In this document: positions 1-7,044 of the stretch, piece by piece
How the letters are laid out: the number at the start of each line of letters is the position of its first letter
Position numbering within the stretch: the stretch's first letter is position 1
NCBI GenBank assembly: GCA_041748075.1
Contig: JBGTDX010000060.1
Span: 1 to 37,253 of the forward strand
DNA length: 37,253 nt
Direction of reading: 5' to 3'
DNA from: JBGSYJ01 sp041748075
GTDB lineage: Bacteria; Acidobacteriota; Thermoanaerobaculia; Gp7-AA8
Made by a program: the position numbers and the translations under genes
The notes under the pieces: model-generated
What the model saw: only the letters and a program-made list of their open reading frames with translations
What the model was told of the DNA's origin: nothing
The model's database searches: none

Positions 1-2
1 TC

Positions 3-86
3 TATCCTGAGCGCAGCGAAGGATCCCCTGAAGAAAGCCACCAGGCGCAAGCGCTGACGGGATCCTTCGCTTCGCTCAGGATGACA
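3..86. repeat. CATCCTGAGCG palindromic element, copy 1
   Basis: Two inverted arms of about 27 bp (ATCCTGAGCGCAGCGAAGG and its near reverse complement CCTTCGCTTCGCTCAGGAT) enclose about 30 bp of unrelated sequence. It lies directly upstream of rplN inside the ribosomal gene cluster. The left arm has lost the leading GTGTC seen in other copies. Copies 2-4 are at 892, 23084 and 24564, with a miniature form at 32457. In RNA it would form a long stem. Confidence 0.9.
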
Positions 87-114
87 CGCCTCGAACTATG
101 AATGGGAGTTACCA

Positions 115-486
115 ATGATTCAGATGGGAACGATTCTGCAGGTCGCCGACAACACGGGTGCGAAGAAGATTTTCTGCATCAGGATGCTGGGCGGATCGAC
201 GGCGGGTAAATATGCCGGGATCGGTGATGTGATCACCGCCTCGGTCAAAGAAGCGTCTCCGGACGGCACGGTCAAGAAGGGTGCGGTCGTCAAGGCCGTC
301 ATCGTCCGCACCGTCAAGGAACGCCGGCGTCGTGACGGGTCGTACATCAAGTTCGACGACAACGCCGCAGTGCTGATCAACGATGCGCGCGAGCCGGTTG
401 GCACGCGCGTGTTCGGCCCGGTCGCCCGCGAGCTTCGTGAACGCAAGTTCATGAAGATCATCTCGCTGGCGCCCGAGGTCATCTGA
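115..486 (+). CDS. rplN: 50S ribosomal protein L14 (uL14)
   Basis: The 123-residue product has the normal length for uL14, a large-subunit protein that binds 23S rRNA near the subunit interface. It starts MIQMGTILQVADNTGAKK and carries the conserved block with VFGPVARELR near residues 100-109. The ATG at 115 has a GGGAG about 6 bases upstream; a second in-frame ATG lies at 124, but the MIQ start matches the family. It is the first complete gene of the spc cluster here and is followed after 10 bases by rplX, so the two are probably translated from one message. The palindromic element upstream separates it from whatever precedes the window, usually rpsQ. Confidence 0.97.
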   Translation: MIQMGTILQVADNTGAKKIFCIRMLGGSTAGKYAGIGDVITASVKEASPDGTVKKGAVVKAVIVRTVKERRRRDGSYIKFDDNAAVLINDAREPVGTRVFGPVARELRERKFMKIISLAPEVI

Positions 487-496
487 GGAAATCATC

Positions 497-847
497 ATGC
501 TGGGAAAGAAAACAGAAAAGAAACAGGAGTTCGGCAAGTCCCACGTCCGGAAGAACGACACCGTTCTGGTTACCACCGGCAAGGACCGCGGCAAGCAGGG
601 CAAAGTGCTGCGGGTCAATCCCGACAAGGGCACGGCGATCGTCGAGCGGCTGAACTTCCTCAAGAAGCACACCAAAGCCAACCCGCAGAAGAACGTCAAA
701 GGGGGGATCCTCGAGCGCGAATCGCCGATCCGCCTTTCGAACCTGCAGGTGATCTGCCCGGCATGCGGTGAGCGGACCCGCGTCGGCTCGCATTCGACCG
801 ACGGCAAGGCGTCGCGTGTTTGCCGGAAATGCGAAGCGGAGCTGTAG
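497..847 (+). CDS. rplX: 50S ribosomal protein L24 (uL24)
   Basis: The 116-residue protein is an assembly initiator of the large subunit. The KOW motif is visible at about residues 22-40 (TVLVTTGKDRGKQGKVLRV). The C-terminal third has two CxxC pairs (Cys87/Cys90 and Cys109/Cys112), a zinc-ribbon-like arrangement found in many uL24 proteins. GAGG precedes the ATG at 497. The gene lies 10 bases after rplN. Downstream, a 163-bp gap before rplE holds a heptamer inverted repeat with a CATCCTGAGCG element nested in it, which is unusual inside this tightly packed cluster. Confidence 0.96.
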   Translation: MLGKKTEKKQEFGKSHVRKNDTVLVTTGKDRGKQGKVLRVNPDKGTAIVERLNFLKKHTKANPQKNVKGGILERESPIRLSNLQVICPACGERTRVGSHSTDGKASRVCRKCEAEL

Positions 848-851
848 AAGC

Positions 852-999
852 AAGGATGAAAGATGAAGGATGAAGGATGAAGAGGGACACGGTGTCATCC
901 TGAGCGAAGCGAAGGATCCCCATAAGTCTGGCGAAGATCGTAAGCGCTCAGGGGATCCTTCGCTCCGCTCAGGATGACACATCTTTCATCGTTCAATTT
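852..999. repeat. GATGAAA heptamer inverted repeat enclosing another palindrome (rplX-rplE)
   Basis: The left arm (852-885) is four to five degenerate copies of GATGAAA/GATGAAG, starting 4 bases after the rplX stop. The right arm (981-999) is the reverse complement (ATCTTTCATCGTTCAATTT) and runs straight into the rplE ribosome binding site GGAGAGAG. The complete CATCCTGAGCG element (892-980) sits between the arms, so the two palindromes are concentric. Every left-arm unit contains ATGA, an overlapping start and stop. Confidence 0.9.
892..980. repeat. CATCCTGAGCG palindromic element, copy 2
   Basis: The 30-bp arms run from GTGTCATCCTGAGCGAAGCG to the near-perfect reverse complement ending in AGGATGACAC, around a 29-bp centre. 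This is one of the best conserved copies in the window. It is nested inside the GATGAAA arms between rplX and rplE. Confidence 0.92.
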
Positions 1000-1010
1000 G
1001 GAGAGAGATC

Positions 1011-1553
1011 ATGGCAGCGAGACTCAAAGAGCTTTATAAGAAAGAAGTCATGAAGAAGCTTCGTGACGAGTTCAGCATCGGAAACGTCATGGCGATTCCG
1101 AAGATCGAGAAGGTCGTGCTGAATATGGGAATCGGCGAGGCGATATCGAACGCGAAAGTGCTCGACAACGCCGTCGACGAACTGACGATCCTGGCCGGAC
1201 AGAAGCCGGTCGTGACCAAAGCGAAAAAGTCGATCGCGAGCTTCAAGCTGCGCGAAGGCGTCGCCATCGGCACGATGGTCACCCTGCGGGGCGACCGGAT
1301 GTACGAGTTCCTCGACCGGCTCATCAACATCGCGCTGCCCCGCGTCCGCGACTTCCGCGGCGTGCCGAGCAAGTCCTTCGACGGACGCGGCAACTACACG
1401 CTCGGTGTCCGCGATCACCTGATTTTTCCCGAGATCGATTACTCGAAGGTCGACAAGGCCAAGGGTATGAACATCACGATCGTCACGACGGCAAAGAACG
1501 ACGAGCAGGCCCGCTTTCTCCTCAGGGAGATGGGCATGCCGTTTACCAAGTAA
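1011..1553 (+). CDS. rplE: 50S ribosomal protein L5 (uL5)
   Basis: The 180-residue product has the usual uL5 length. This central-protuberance protein contacts 5S rRNA and the P-site tRNA. Family segments include IPKIEKVVLNMGIGEA near residues 28-43, the KSIASFKLREG block near 75-85 and the C-terminal DITIVTT-type strand (here NITIVTTAKND). GGAGAGAGATC precedes ATG 1011. The start of the gene abuts the right arm of a heptamer repeat, so that hairpin could shield the ribosome binding site. The next gene is rpsN, separated by another heptamer repeat. Confidence 0.97.
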   Translation: MAARLKELYKKEVMKKLRDEFSIGNVMAIPKIEKVVLNMGIGEAISNAKVLDNAVDELTILAGQKPVVTKAKKSIASFKLREGVAIGTMVTLRGDRMYEFLDRLINIALPRVRDFRGVPSKSFDGRGNYTLGVRDHLIFPEIDYSKVDKAKGMNITIVTTAKNDEQARFLLREMGMPFTK

Positions 1554-1647
1554 GGATGAACAGTAAGGATGAAAGATGAATGATGAAAGCTGAAGAGGGA
1601 ACGGTGAAGCGAGTGACTTCATCTTTCATCTTTCATCTTTCATCTTT
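1554..1647. repeat. GATGAAA heptamer inverted repeat (rplE-rpsN)
   Basis: The left arm starts immediately after the rplE stop (GGATGAA CAGTAAGGATGAAAGATGAA and so on to about 1596). The right arm at 1617-1647 is a clean run of four CTTTCAT-type units. They are separated by about 20 bases (GAGGGAACGGTGAAGCGAGTGA). The right arm, the ribosome binding site and the start codon form a 44-bp block (1617-1660) that is identical to 3064-3107 before rplR. Confidence 0.93.
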
Positions 1648-1656
1648 GGAGACGAT

Positions 1657-1842
1657 ATGGCGCGCATAGCAATGATGGTGAAGGCGGAACGGACGCCGAA
1701 GTTTTCCACCCGGAAGAGGAACCGCTGCAAGGTTTGCGGTCGTCCCCGTGGATACCTCCGGAAGTTCCAGCTCTGCAGGATCTGTTTTCGAGGGCTCTCG
1801 CTCAGTGGATACATCCCTGGAGTGACGAAGGCCAGCTGGTAG
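1657..1842 (+). CDS. rpsN: 30S ribosomal protein S14, zinc form (uS14)
   Basis: The 61-residue protein is the short type Z S14 with a zinc knuckle: Cys24, Cys27, Cys40 and Cys43 (CxxC-x12-CxxC). It assembles into the 30S head. It follows rplE as in the canonical spc order. Its ribosome binding site GGAGACGAT lies within the 44-bp block shared with rplR. The start MARIAMMVKAERTPKF fits the family. Short half-arrays of GATGAAG-like units follow the stop codon. Confidence 0.97.
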   Translation: MARIAMMVKAERTPKFSTRKRNRCKVCGRPRGYLRKFQLCRICFRGLSLSGYIPGVTKASW

Positions 1843-1854
1843 TAGAGAAGCAAG

Positions 1855-1886
1855 GGATGAAGGCTGAAGGATGAAGGATGACTTCA
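1855..1886. repeat. GATGAAG half-array (rpsN-rpsH)
   Basis: Four degenerate 7-bp units (GGGATGAAGGCTGAAGGATG and on) lie after rpsN without a matching right arm of comparable length; only a short ACTTCATTC follows. It reads as a decayed or single-armed version of the heptamer repeats at neighbouring junctions. The rest of the gap up to rpsH holds only the GGAGGAATG ribosome binding site of rpsH. Confidence 0.75.
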
Positions 1887-1967
1887 TTCGGCTCACCCCG
1901 GCTCCTTTGACACGAAACGAACTGGCCATGCGCCCCGAGGCGCGCGGTCAAGCGGAGGAATGAAACG

Positions 1968-2366
1968 ATGTCGATGACAGACCCGATCGCGGACATGCTC
2001 ACACGCATCCGCAACGGAATACAGGCCCGCCACGAGAGAGTCGAGCTCCCGGCTTCGAAACTGAAGACCGAGATTGCCCGCATCCTCCAGAGCGAAGGCT
2101 TCATCACGAACTACAAAGTGGTCGAGGACAAGTTCCAGGGAACGCTTCGCGTCTACCTGAAGTACTCCGAGGATGGCGAGTCGGTCATTCACGGAATCGA
2201 GCGGATCTCCCGTCCCGGCCGAAGGGTCTATCGAAACAAGACCGAGATCCCGCAGGTTCTGGGCGGGCTGGGTCTGGCCATCGTATCGACCTCCCGGGGC
2301 GTGCTCTCGGGTACGGACGCTGTGCGCAACGGGGTTGGCGGAGAAGTTCTCTGCCAGGTCTGGTAG
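1968..2366 (+). CDS. rpsH: 30S ribosomal protein S8 (uS8)
   Basis: The 132-residue uS8 binds the central domain of 16S rRNA and is the translational repressor of the spc operon in E. coli. The N-terminus MTDPIADMLTRIRNGI and the C-terminal signature STSRGVLSGTDAVRNGVGGE with the final GEVLCQVW are textbook. GCGGAGGAATGAAACG precedes ATG 1968. rplF follows after 14 bases. I could not identify an S8 repressor site near rplE by eye; the site there would have to share space with the repeat elements. Confidence 0.97.
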   Translation: MSMTDPIADMLTRIRNGIQARHERVELPASKLKTEIARILQSEGFITNYKVVEDKFQGTLRVYLKYSEDGESVIHGIERISRPGRRVYRNKTEIPQVLGGLGLAIVSTSRGVLSGTDAVRNGVGGEVLCQVW

Positions 2367-2380
2367 AGGGGAAGGCACTC

Positions 2381-2920
2381 ATGTCGAGAGTTGGAAGAAA
2401 AATCATTCCGCTTCCCAAGGGAGTGGAAGTCGAGCAGGACGGCAACACCATCCGCGTCAAAGGGCCGAAGGGCTCGCTGACGTCTCCGGTGGCGCCCGGC
2501 ATCTCGCTAGTGGTCGAGGACAACGAGGCGAAGCTGCAGCGGGCCGATGACGAGGCGCAGACGCGCGCGTTCCACGGTCTCACGCGCGCGCTTCTGGCGA
2601 ACAACATCCTCGGTGTGAGCGAAGGCTTCAAGCGCGAGCTCGACATCATCGGCGTCGGTTACCGCGCCGAGGTCAAGGGCCGCGAGGTCGTGTTCCAGCT
2701 TGGCTATTCGCACCCGATCAAGTTCCCGCTGCCGGATGAGATCGACGTCACTGTCGACAAGGGCGGGCATGTGGTCATCACCGGGATCGACAAGCAGAAG
2801 GTCGGTCAGGTCGCCGCCGAGATCCGCGGTCTCCGCAAGCCGGACCCCTACAAGGGCAAGGGCATCAAGTACACCGAAGAAGTCATCCGCCGCAAGGCAG
2901 GAAAAGCAGCAGGCAAATAA
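2381..2920 (+). CDS. rplF: 50S ribosomal protein L6 (uL6)
   Basis: The 179-residue protein has the duplicated L6 fold and the C-terminal signature RKPDPYKGKGIKY (about residues 152-164), preceded by VAAEIRGLRKP. It binds 23S rRNA near the sarcin-ricin loop. The start MSRVGRKIIPLPKGVEV is canonical; AGGGGAAGG lies upstream of ATG 2381. The stop TAA is followed within three bases by the first GATGAAA unit of a long interrupted repeat. Confidence 0.97.
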   Translation: MSRVGRKIIPLPKGVEVEQDGNTIRVKGPKGSLTSPVAPGISLVVEDNEAKLQRADDEAQTRAFHGLTRALLANNILGVSEGFKRELDIIGVGYRAEVKGREVVFQLGYSHPIKFPLPDEIDVTVDKGGHVVITGIDKQKVGQVAAEIRGLRKPDPYKGKGIKYTEEVIRRKAGKAAGK

Positions 2921-2923
2921 AAA

Positions 2924-3095
2924 GATGAAAGATGAAAGATGAAAGATGAAGAGGGCCACGTTGCTTCTCTCCCTTTCACCTCATCGATCATCGAGCACAG
3001 GCAACGAGGACGGCAAGGCAGTATGAAGAGTGAATGATGAGGAGAGAACGGTGAGGCTCGCAGCTTCATCTTTCATCTTTCATCTTTCATCTTTG
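2924..3095. repeat. GATGAAA heptamer inverted repeat with a long centre (rplF-rplR)
   Basis: The left arm at 2924-2952 has four near-perfect GATGAAA units. The right arm at 3064-3095 has four reverse-complement units. The centre of about 110 bp contains a second, degenerate half-array (GTATGAAGAGTGAATGATGAGG near 3022) and the junction GAGAGAACGGTGAGGCTCG, resembling the junction at 1597. The whole 183-bp gap holds no gene. Confidence 0.93.
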
Positions 3096-3103
3096 GAGAC
3101 GAT

Positions 3104-3460
3104 ATGGATCGAGCAAGAGAAAGAGTCAAATCGAGAGGGCGGATTCGCGAGCGGATCCGGGCCAAGGTTCGCGGTACGTCCGAGCGGCCTCGTCTCGCGG
3201 TGTTCAAGAGCCTGAAGCAGATTTACGTGCAGGTCATCGATGACACATCGGGGCAGACGATCGCTTCGGCTTCGTCACGGGAAGAGGGCGGCACGCCCGG
3301 CGCGAACGCTGCGTCAGCGAAGGCTGTCGGAGCGCTCATCGCCACCCGGATGAAGGAAAAGGGAATCACCAGCGTGGTCTTCGATCGCGGAGGCTACCTC
3401 TATCACGGAAATATCAAGGCGCTGGCTGATGCCGCGCGCGAGAACGGGCTCGAGTTCTGA
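3104..3460 (+). CDS. rplR: 50S ribosomal protein L18 (uL18)
   Basis: The 118-residue uL18 binds 5S rRNA. It has a basic N-terminus (RERVKSRGRIRERIRAKVRG), the RLAVFKSLKQIYVQVIDD block near residues 30-47, and the terminal motif FDRGGYLYHGNIKALADAARENGLEF. The start codon and ribosome binding site are embedded in the 44-bp block duplicated before rpsN. The gene sits between rplF and rpsE as expected. Confidence 0.97.
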   Translation: MDRARERVKSRGRIRERIRAKVRGTSERPRLAVFKSLKQIYVQVIDDTSGQTIASASSREEGGTPGANAASAKAVGALIATRMKEKGITSVVFDRGGYLYHGNIKALADAARENGLEF

Positions 3461-3498
3461 TCCAAACGACCATTCTGGCCCGCAGCGGGCGGGCGGGT

Positions 3499-3535
3499 CT
3501 CACAACTCAGAACTCACAACTCACAACTCACAACC
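3499..3535. repeat. AACTCAC/AACTCAG single-arm heptamer array (rplR-rpsE)
   Basis: Five 7-bp units of AACTCAG/AACTCAC type are flanked on both sides by G-rich GGGCGGGCGGG and GGGTGGGCGGG. This is the right-arm (stop-free) type without a left arm, so an open frame runs through it in phase with rpsE. It belongs to the same family as the arrays at 7861, 8366 and 8548. Confidence 0.88.
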
Positions 3536-3587
3536 GGGTGGGCGGGTGGCAGTAGGTGTCCGGATCATCGGACTTAACGGAGGAATC

Positions 3588-4139
3588 GTGCAGCGTCCAG
3601 GAAACAGAGCACCACGAGGCGACCGGCGTGACTCGGAACGATCCGAGAGCGGGATGGTCGACAAGGTCGTCCACATCAACCGCGTGACGAAGGTCGTCAA
3701 GGGCGGCAAGAACTTCAGCTTCAGCGCGCTGGTTGTCGTCGGCGACGGCAAGGGCCGGGTTGGTTACGGTTCAGGCAAGGCGAAGGAAGTTCCGTCCGCC
3801 ATCAAGAAGGGGATCGAGATCGCGAAGAAGAACATGATCCCGGTCTCCCTGAATGGGACGACAATTCCGCATCAGGCCCTCGGGCACTACGGTGCCGGAC
3901 GCGTCCTGCTCAAGCCGGCTTCGGAAGGAACGGGCGTCATTGCAGGAGGTCCTGTCCGCGCGATTCTCGAATCCGCCGGAATCCAGGACATCCTGACGAA
4001 GTCGCTCGGCACCGCGAATCCGCACAACGTCGTCAAGGCGACGTTCAATGCGCTCAGCCAGCTCAAGAACGAGAGCGAGTATCGCAGGCTTCGCGGCCAG
4101 GATGAAGTGGCCGAAGAGGCCGTGGTGGAGGCCGAGTAA
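3588..4139 (+). CDS. rpsE: 30S ribosomal protein S5 (uS5)
   Basis: The 183-residue uS5 takes part in decoding fidelity. The double-stranded RNA-binding half is visible (VVHINRVTKVVKGGKNFSF, then VVVGDGKGRVGYGSGKAKEV), followed by the S5 C-domain with GHYGAGRVLLKPASEGTGVIAGG. I choose GTG 3588 because CGGAGGAATC sits just before it; an open frame extends back to 3429, but that part is a read-through of the AACTCAC repeat. The roughly 22-residue basic N-terminal extension before MVDKVV is common. The acidic tail EEAVVEAE ends in TAATG, overlapping the rpmD start. Confidence 0.95.
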   Translation: MQRPGNRAPRGDRRDSERSESGMVDKVVHINRVTKVVKGGKNFSFSALVVVGDGKGRVGYGSGKAKEVPSAIKKGIEIAKKNMIPVSLNGTTIPHQALGHYGAGRVLLKPASEGTGVIAGGPVRAILESAGIQDILTKSLGTANPHNVVKATFNALSQLKNESEYRRLRGQDEVAEEAVVEAE

Positions 4140-4357
4140 TGGTCAAGAAAATTGCGGACAGTGGAAAGGGTCAGACGCTTCGCATCCGTCAGGTGCGCAG
4201 CGGCATCGGGTGCCCCGTCGAAATGCGCGAGACGCTCAAAGCTCTCGGCCTTCGCCGGATGCATCAGACCGTCGAGCGTATCGATACGCGCGAAACGCGC
4301 GGCATGATCGCGAAGATCCCCCACCTGGTGGCGATAGAAGCGAAAGATGAAAGATGA
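4139..4357 (+). CDS. rpmD: 50S ribosomal protein L30 (uL30)
   Basis: The 72-residue uL30 starts at an ATG overlapping the rpsE stop (TAATG), indicating translational coupling. The core LRIRQVRSGIGCPVEMRETLKALGL and the terminal KIPHLVAIEA match the family. Bacterial L30 usually ends about here; the last residues AKDER and the stop TGA are read from the first GATGAAA units of the downstream repeat. The repeat thus supplies the terminator codon and a short charged tail. Confidence 0.95.
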   Translation: MVKKIADSGKGQTLRIRQVRSGIGCPVEMRETLKALGLRRMHQTVERIDTRETRGMIAKIPHLVAIEAKDER

Positions 4358-4536
4358 GAATTAGAGATGAAAGATGAAAGATGAAAGATGAAGAGGGCGC
4401 CCGTCAGGGCATCCTCCCTCTTCTGAGTCATCTGCAGGCTGACAAACTACAAGGATGATGAACGTTGAATCATGAAAGTCAGCAAGGACGCGGAGGCTCG
4501 CGGCCTTCATCTTTCATCTTTCATCTTTCATCTTTG
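4342..4536. repeat. GATGAAA heptamer inverted repeat overlapping the rpmD end (rpmD-rplO)
   Basis: The left arm (4342-4393) includes six or more GATGAAA units interrupted by GAATTAGA; its first units are coding for the RpmD tail. The right arm (4505-4536) is four reverse-complement units leading into the rplO ribosome binding site TTTGAGGTCC. The 110-bp centre contains degenerate units (GGATGATGAACGTTGAATCATGAAAG) and CGGAGGCTCGCGG, similar to the centre at 3045. Confidence 0.92.
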
Positions 4537-4544
4537 AGGTCCAT

Positions 4545-4988
4545 ATGGAACTGAATAATCTGAAACCGAACAAGGGCGCCCGCAAGGCGCGCAAGCGCGT
4601 TGGCCGAGGTCCGGGCTCCGGACATGGAAAGACGTCGGGCCGCGGTGAAAAGGGCCAGAAGTCACGCTCGGGCTACAGCCGGCAGCTCGGCTTCGAGGGC
4701 GGCCAGATGCCTCTGCATCGGCGCGTTCCGAAGCGCGGCTTCACGAACATCTTCAAGACCGAGTTCAACGTGATCAACCTGTCTGATCTCGAGCGTTTTG
4801 ACGATGGCTCGACCGTCGACCAGGCGAGTCTCCGCGAGGCCGGCATGGTCAAGGGACGCGTGAAGAAGCTCAAGGTTCTCGGAACCGGCGAGCTGACGAG
4901 AAAGCTCACGGTCACGGCCGACAAGTTCTCGAAAACTGCGAAAGAGAAAATCGAAGCGGCGGGCGGCACCTGCCAGGAGACAGAGTAA
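4545..4988 (+). CDS. rplO: 50S ribosomal protein L15 (uL15)
   Basis: The 147-residue uL15 has the Gly/Lys/Arg-rich N-terminal extension (RVGRGPGSGHGKTSGRGEKGQ, about residues 18-38) that threads into 23S rRNA, then QLGFEGGQMPLHRRVPKRGF. GAGGTCC precedes ATG 4545. The stop codon lies one base before the TTG start of secY, and the L15 3' end carries AGGAG, which serves secY, so the two are coupled. Confidence 0.97.
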   Translation: MELNNLKPNKGARKARKRVGRGPGSGHGKTSGRGEKGQKSRSGYSRQLGFEGGQMPLHRRVPKRGFTNIFKTEFNVINLSDLERFDDGSTVDQASLREAGMVKGRVKKLKVLGTGELTRKLTVTADKFSKTAKEKIEAAGGTCQETE

Positions 4989-4989
4989 C

Positions 4990-6396
4990 TTGGCTCTAAT
5001 TGACACATTTCGCAATATCTTCGCCATCCCGGAGCTGAGGAAGAGAATCTTCTTCACCTTCGCGCTTCTGGCGGTCTACCGGCTCGGTTCCTACGTGCCG
5101 ACTCCCGGGATCGATCCGGTCGCCCTGAGCGAGTTTTTCACGGCCATGCAGTCGAGTGTGGTCGGGTTCCTGAACCTCTTCTCCGGCGGCGCGCTCGAGC
5201 GCCTGTCGATCTTCGCGCTCGGCATCATGCCGTACATCTCGGCGTCGATCATCCTGCAGTTGCTCACGGTTGTCTGGCCCTACCTCGAGAAGCTCTCGAA
5301 GGAAGGCGAGATGGGGCGCCGCAAGATCAACCAGTACACCAGGTACGGAACGATCGTTCTCGCGGTCATTCAGTCGCTCGGCGTCGCCTTCTGGCTTCGC
5401 GCTCAGGCGGCTCCCGGCGGCGCGCCGCTCGTTCCGGTCCATGTACAGGATGCGCTCTGGGGCATCGGCTTCCCGCTCATGACGGTCATCACTCTGACAG
5501 CCGGCACGACGTTCATCATGTGGCTCGGCGAGCAGATCTCCGAGCGAGGCATCGGCAACGGCATCTCGCTGATCATCTTCGCCGGTATCGTCGTCAACCT
5601 TCCGGGCGCGACGATCGACACGATTCAGGGAATCCGCACCGGTGAGCATGGCATTCTTACGGTCCTCGCCCTGGTGATTTTCATGATTCTCGTCATCGCG
5701 TTCGTCGTCTTCATGGAACGGGCGCAGCGACGGATCCCGGTGCAGTACGCCAAGCGCGTGGTGGGTCGGAAAGTCTACGGCGGTTCGAACACCTACCTGC
5801 CTCTGCGGGTGAACACGGCCGGGGTCATCCCCGTCATCTTCGCCTCGTCGATTCTCGTCTTTCCGCAGACGATCGCCCAGATGATTCAGGCGCCGTGGGC
5901 GCAGAGCATCGGCCGGCAGATCGCGATGGGCGAGCCGATCTATTACCTCATGCAGGTCATCGGCATCGTCTTCTTCGCTTACTTCTACACGTCTATCGTC
6001 TTCAATCCAGTCGACACGGCGGACAACATGCGGAAGTACGGCGGCTTCATCCCGGGCATCCGTCCAGGCAAGAAGACCTCCGACTACATCGACAGAGTTC
6101 TGACGAGAATCACTTTCGTCGGCGCGTTCTATCTCGCCGCGGTCGCCGTGCTGCCGGAGTTCCTGATCACCGGATTCCACGTTGCAGGGCTGCCGGGAAT
6201 CGGCGCCGCGCTCGATCGCGCGCTGCCTCTGTGGTTCACAGAAGGCATGGGCTTCCAGTTCTACTTCGGTGGAACCTCGCTGCTCATCGTCGTCGGTGTG
6301 GCAATGGACACGATCCAGCAGATCGAGTCGCAGCTGGTGATGCGTCATTACGACGGGTTCACAAAGCGCGGCCGTATCCGTGGCAGAAGGGGCTGA
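4990..6396 (+). CDS. secY: Protein translocase subunit SecY
   Basis: The 468-residue channel subunit of the SecYEG translocon resides in the inner membrane and has about ten membrane spans. Conserved parts include the amphipathic N-terminus and first span (RKRIFFTFALLAVYRLGSYVPTPG), the plug-region segment with FSGGALERLSIFALGIMPYISASII, and the cytosolic loop YAKRVVGRKVYGG. I use TTG 4990, in phase with MALIDTFRNIF, preceded by AGGAGACAG; no better upstream start exists. It is slightly longer than E. coli SecY (443). It is followed after 6 bases by adk, the common secY-adk-map order. Confidence 0.97.
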   Translation: MALIDTFRNIFAIPELRKRIFFTFALLAVYRLGSYVPTPGIDPVALSEFFTAMQSSVVGFLNLFSGGALERLSIFALGIMPYISASIILQLLTVVWPYLEKLSKEGEMGRRKINQYTRYGTIVLAVIQSLGVAFWLRAQAAPGGAPLVPVHVQDALWGIGFPLMTVITLTAGTTFIMWLGEQISERGIGNGISLIIFAGIVVNLPGATIDTIQGIRTGEHGILTVLALVIFMILVIAFVVFMERAQRRIPVQYAKRVVGRKVYGGSNTYLPLRVNTAGVIPVIFASSILVFPQTIAQMIQAPWAQSIGRQIAMGEPIYYLMQVIGIVFFAYFYTSIVFNPVDTADNMRKYGGFIPGIRPGKKTSDYIDRVLTRITFVGAFYLAAVAVLPEFLITGFHVAGLPGIGAALDRALPLWFTEGMGFQFYFGGTSLLIVVGVAMDTIQQIESQLVMRHYDGFTKRGRIRGRRG

Positions 6397-6402
6397 GCAA
6401 GC

Positions 6403-7044
6403 GTGCAGATCATTCTCATAGGAGCCCCCGGAAGCGGGAAGGGAACCCAGGCCGGACATCTGTCGCGTGAGCTCGGCGTTCCCCATATCTCGACCGGGGA
6501 CATCCTGCGGGAGGCGGTCAGGCAGGGAACCGAGCTTGGCCGTGAGGCCGGGCCGATCATGGCGAGTGGGGCCCTCGTGCCGGACGACCTGATGGTCGGG
6601 ATCATCGGGGAGCGGCTCCGCCAGGACGACGCCCGTAAGGGATTCATCCTGGACGGCTTCCCCCGTACCGTGACCCAGGCCGAGAAGCTCGGGGCAATGC
6701 TGGAAGGGAATGGAAACGGCAAACTCGAGGTTTTGTATCTCTCGGTTCCCGACGAAGTGATAGTCAGGCGCATTGCGTCCCGCCGGTCGTGTCCCGACTG
6801 TGGGTCGATTTACCATCTGGAGAACTCGCCGCCGAAGGTCCAGGGAGTGTGTGACCAGTGCGGTGCTCAGCTCGTGGGACGTCCGGACGACAGTGAAGAG
6901 GCTGTGCGGGCGCGCCTCGAGGCATTCCATCGGCAGACGATGCCGCTGGTGAATTTTTATGGTTCGAGAAACGCATTGCATGAAATCGACGGGACCCGTT
7001 CCGTCGAAGAGGTCTTTGAAGCAGTAGGGCAGTCGATCAGCTGA
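6403..7044 (+). CDS. adk: Adenylate kinase, zinc-LID type
   Basis: Adenylate kinase interconverts ATP + AMP and 2 ADP. The P-loop GAPGSGKGTQ is at residues 7-16, the AMP-binding region has STGDILR at about 30-36, and FILDGFPRT at 81-89. The LID domain carries Cys130, Cys133, Cys150 and Cys153, a structural zinc site typical of many Gram-positive and other bacterial enzymes but absent from E. coli. Length is 213 residues. It starts at GTG 6403, 6 bases after secY. Its TGA overlaps the ATG of map (TGATG). Confidence 0.97.
   Translation: MQIILIGAPGSGKGTQAGHLSRELGVPHISTGDILREAVRQGTELGREAGPIMASGALVPDDLMVGIIGERLRQDDARKGFILDGFPRTVTQAEKLGAMLEGNGNGKLEVLYLSVPDEVIVRRIASRRSCPDCGSIYHLENSPPKVQGVCDQCGAQLVGRPDDSEEAVRARLEAFHRQTMPLVNFYGSRNALHEIDGTRSVEEVFEAVGQSIS

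Noticed and set aside
892..980. CATCCTGAGCG elements as intrinsic terminators
   Set aside because: Long stems but no following T-run, and copies lie inside operons where downstream genes must be expressed. Modulation of transcript ends remains possible.
3429..3587. An N-terminal extension of S5 by 53 residues
   Set aside because: It overlaps rplR and translates the AACTCAC array (NSELTTHNSQ); a good ribosome binding site precedes GTG 3588.
4996..6981. A 661-residue minus-strand open frame opposite secY and adk
   Set aside because: It is antisense to two certain genes, its translation is rich in Arg, Asp and His without family motifs, and it results from GC-rich codon bias.
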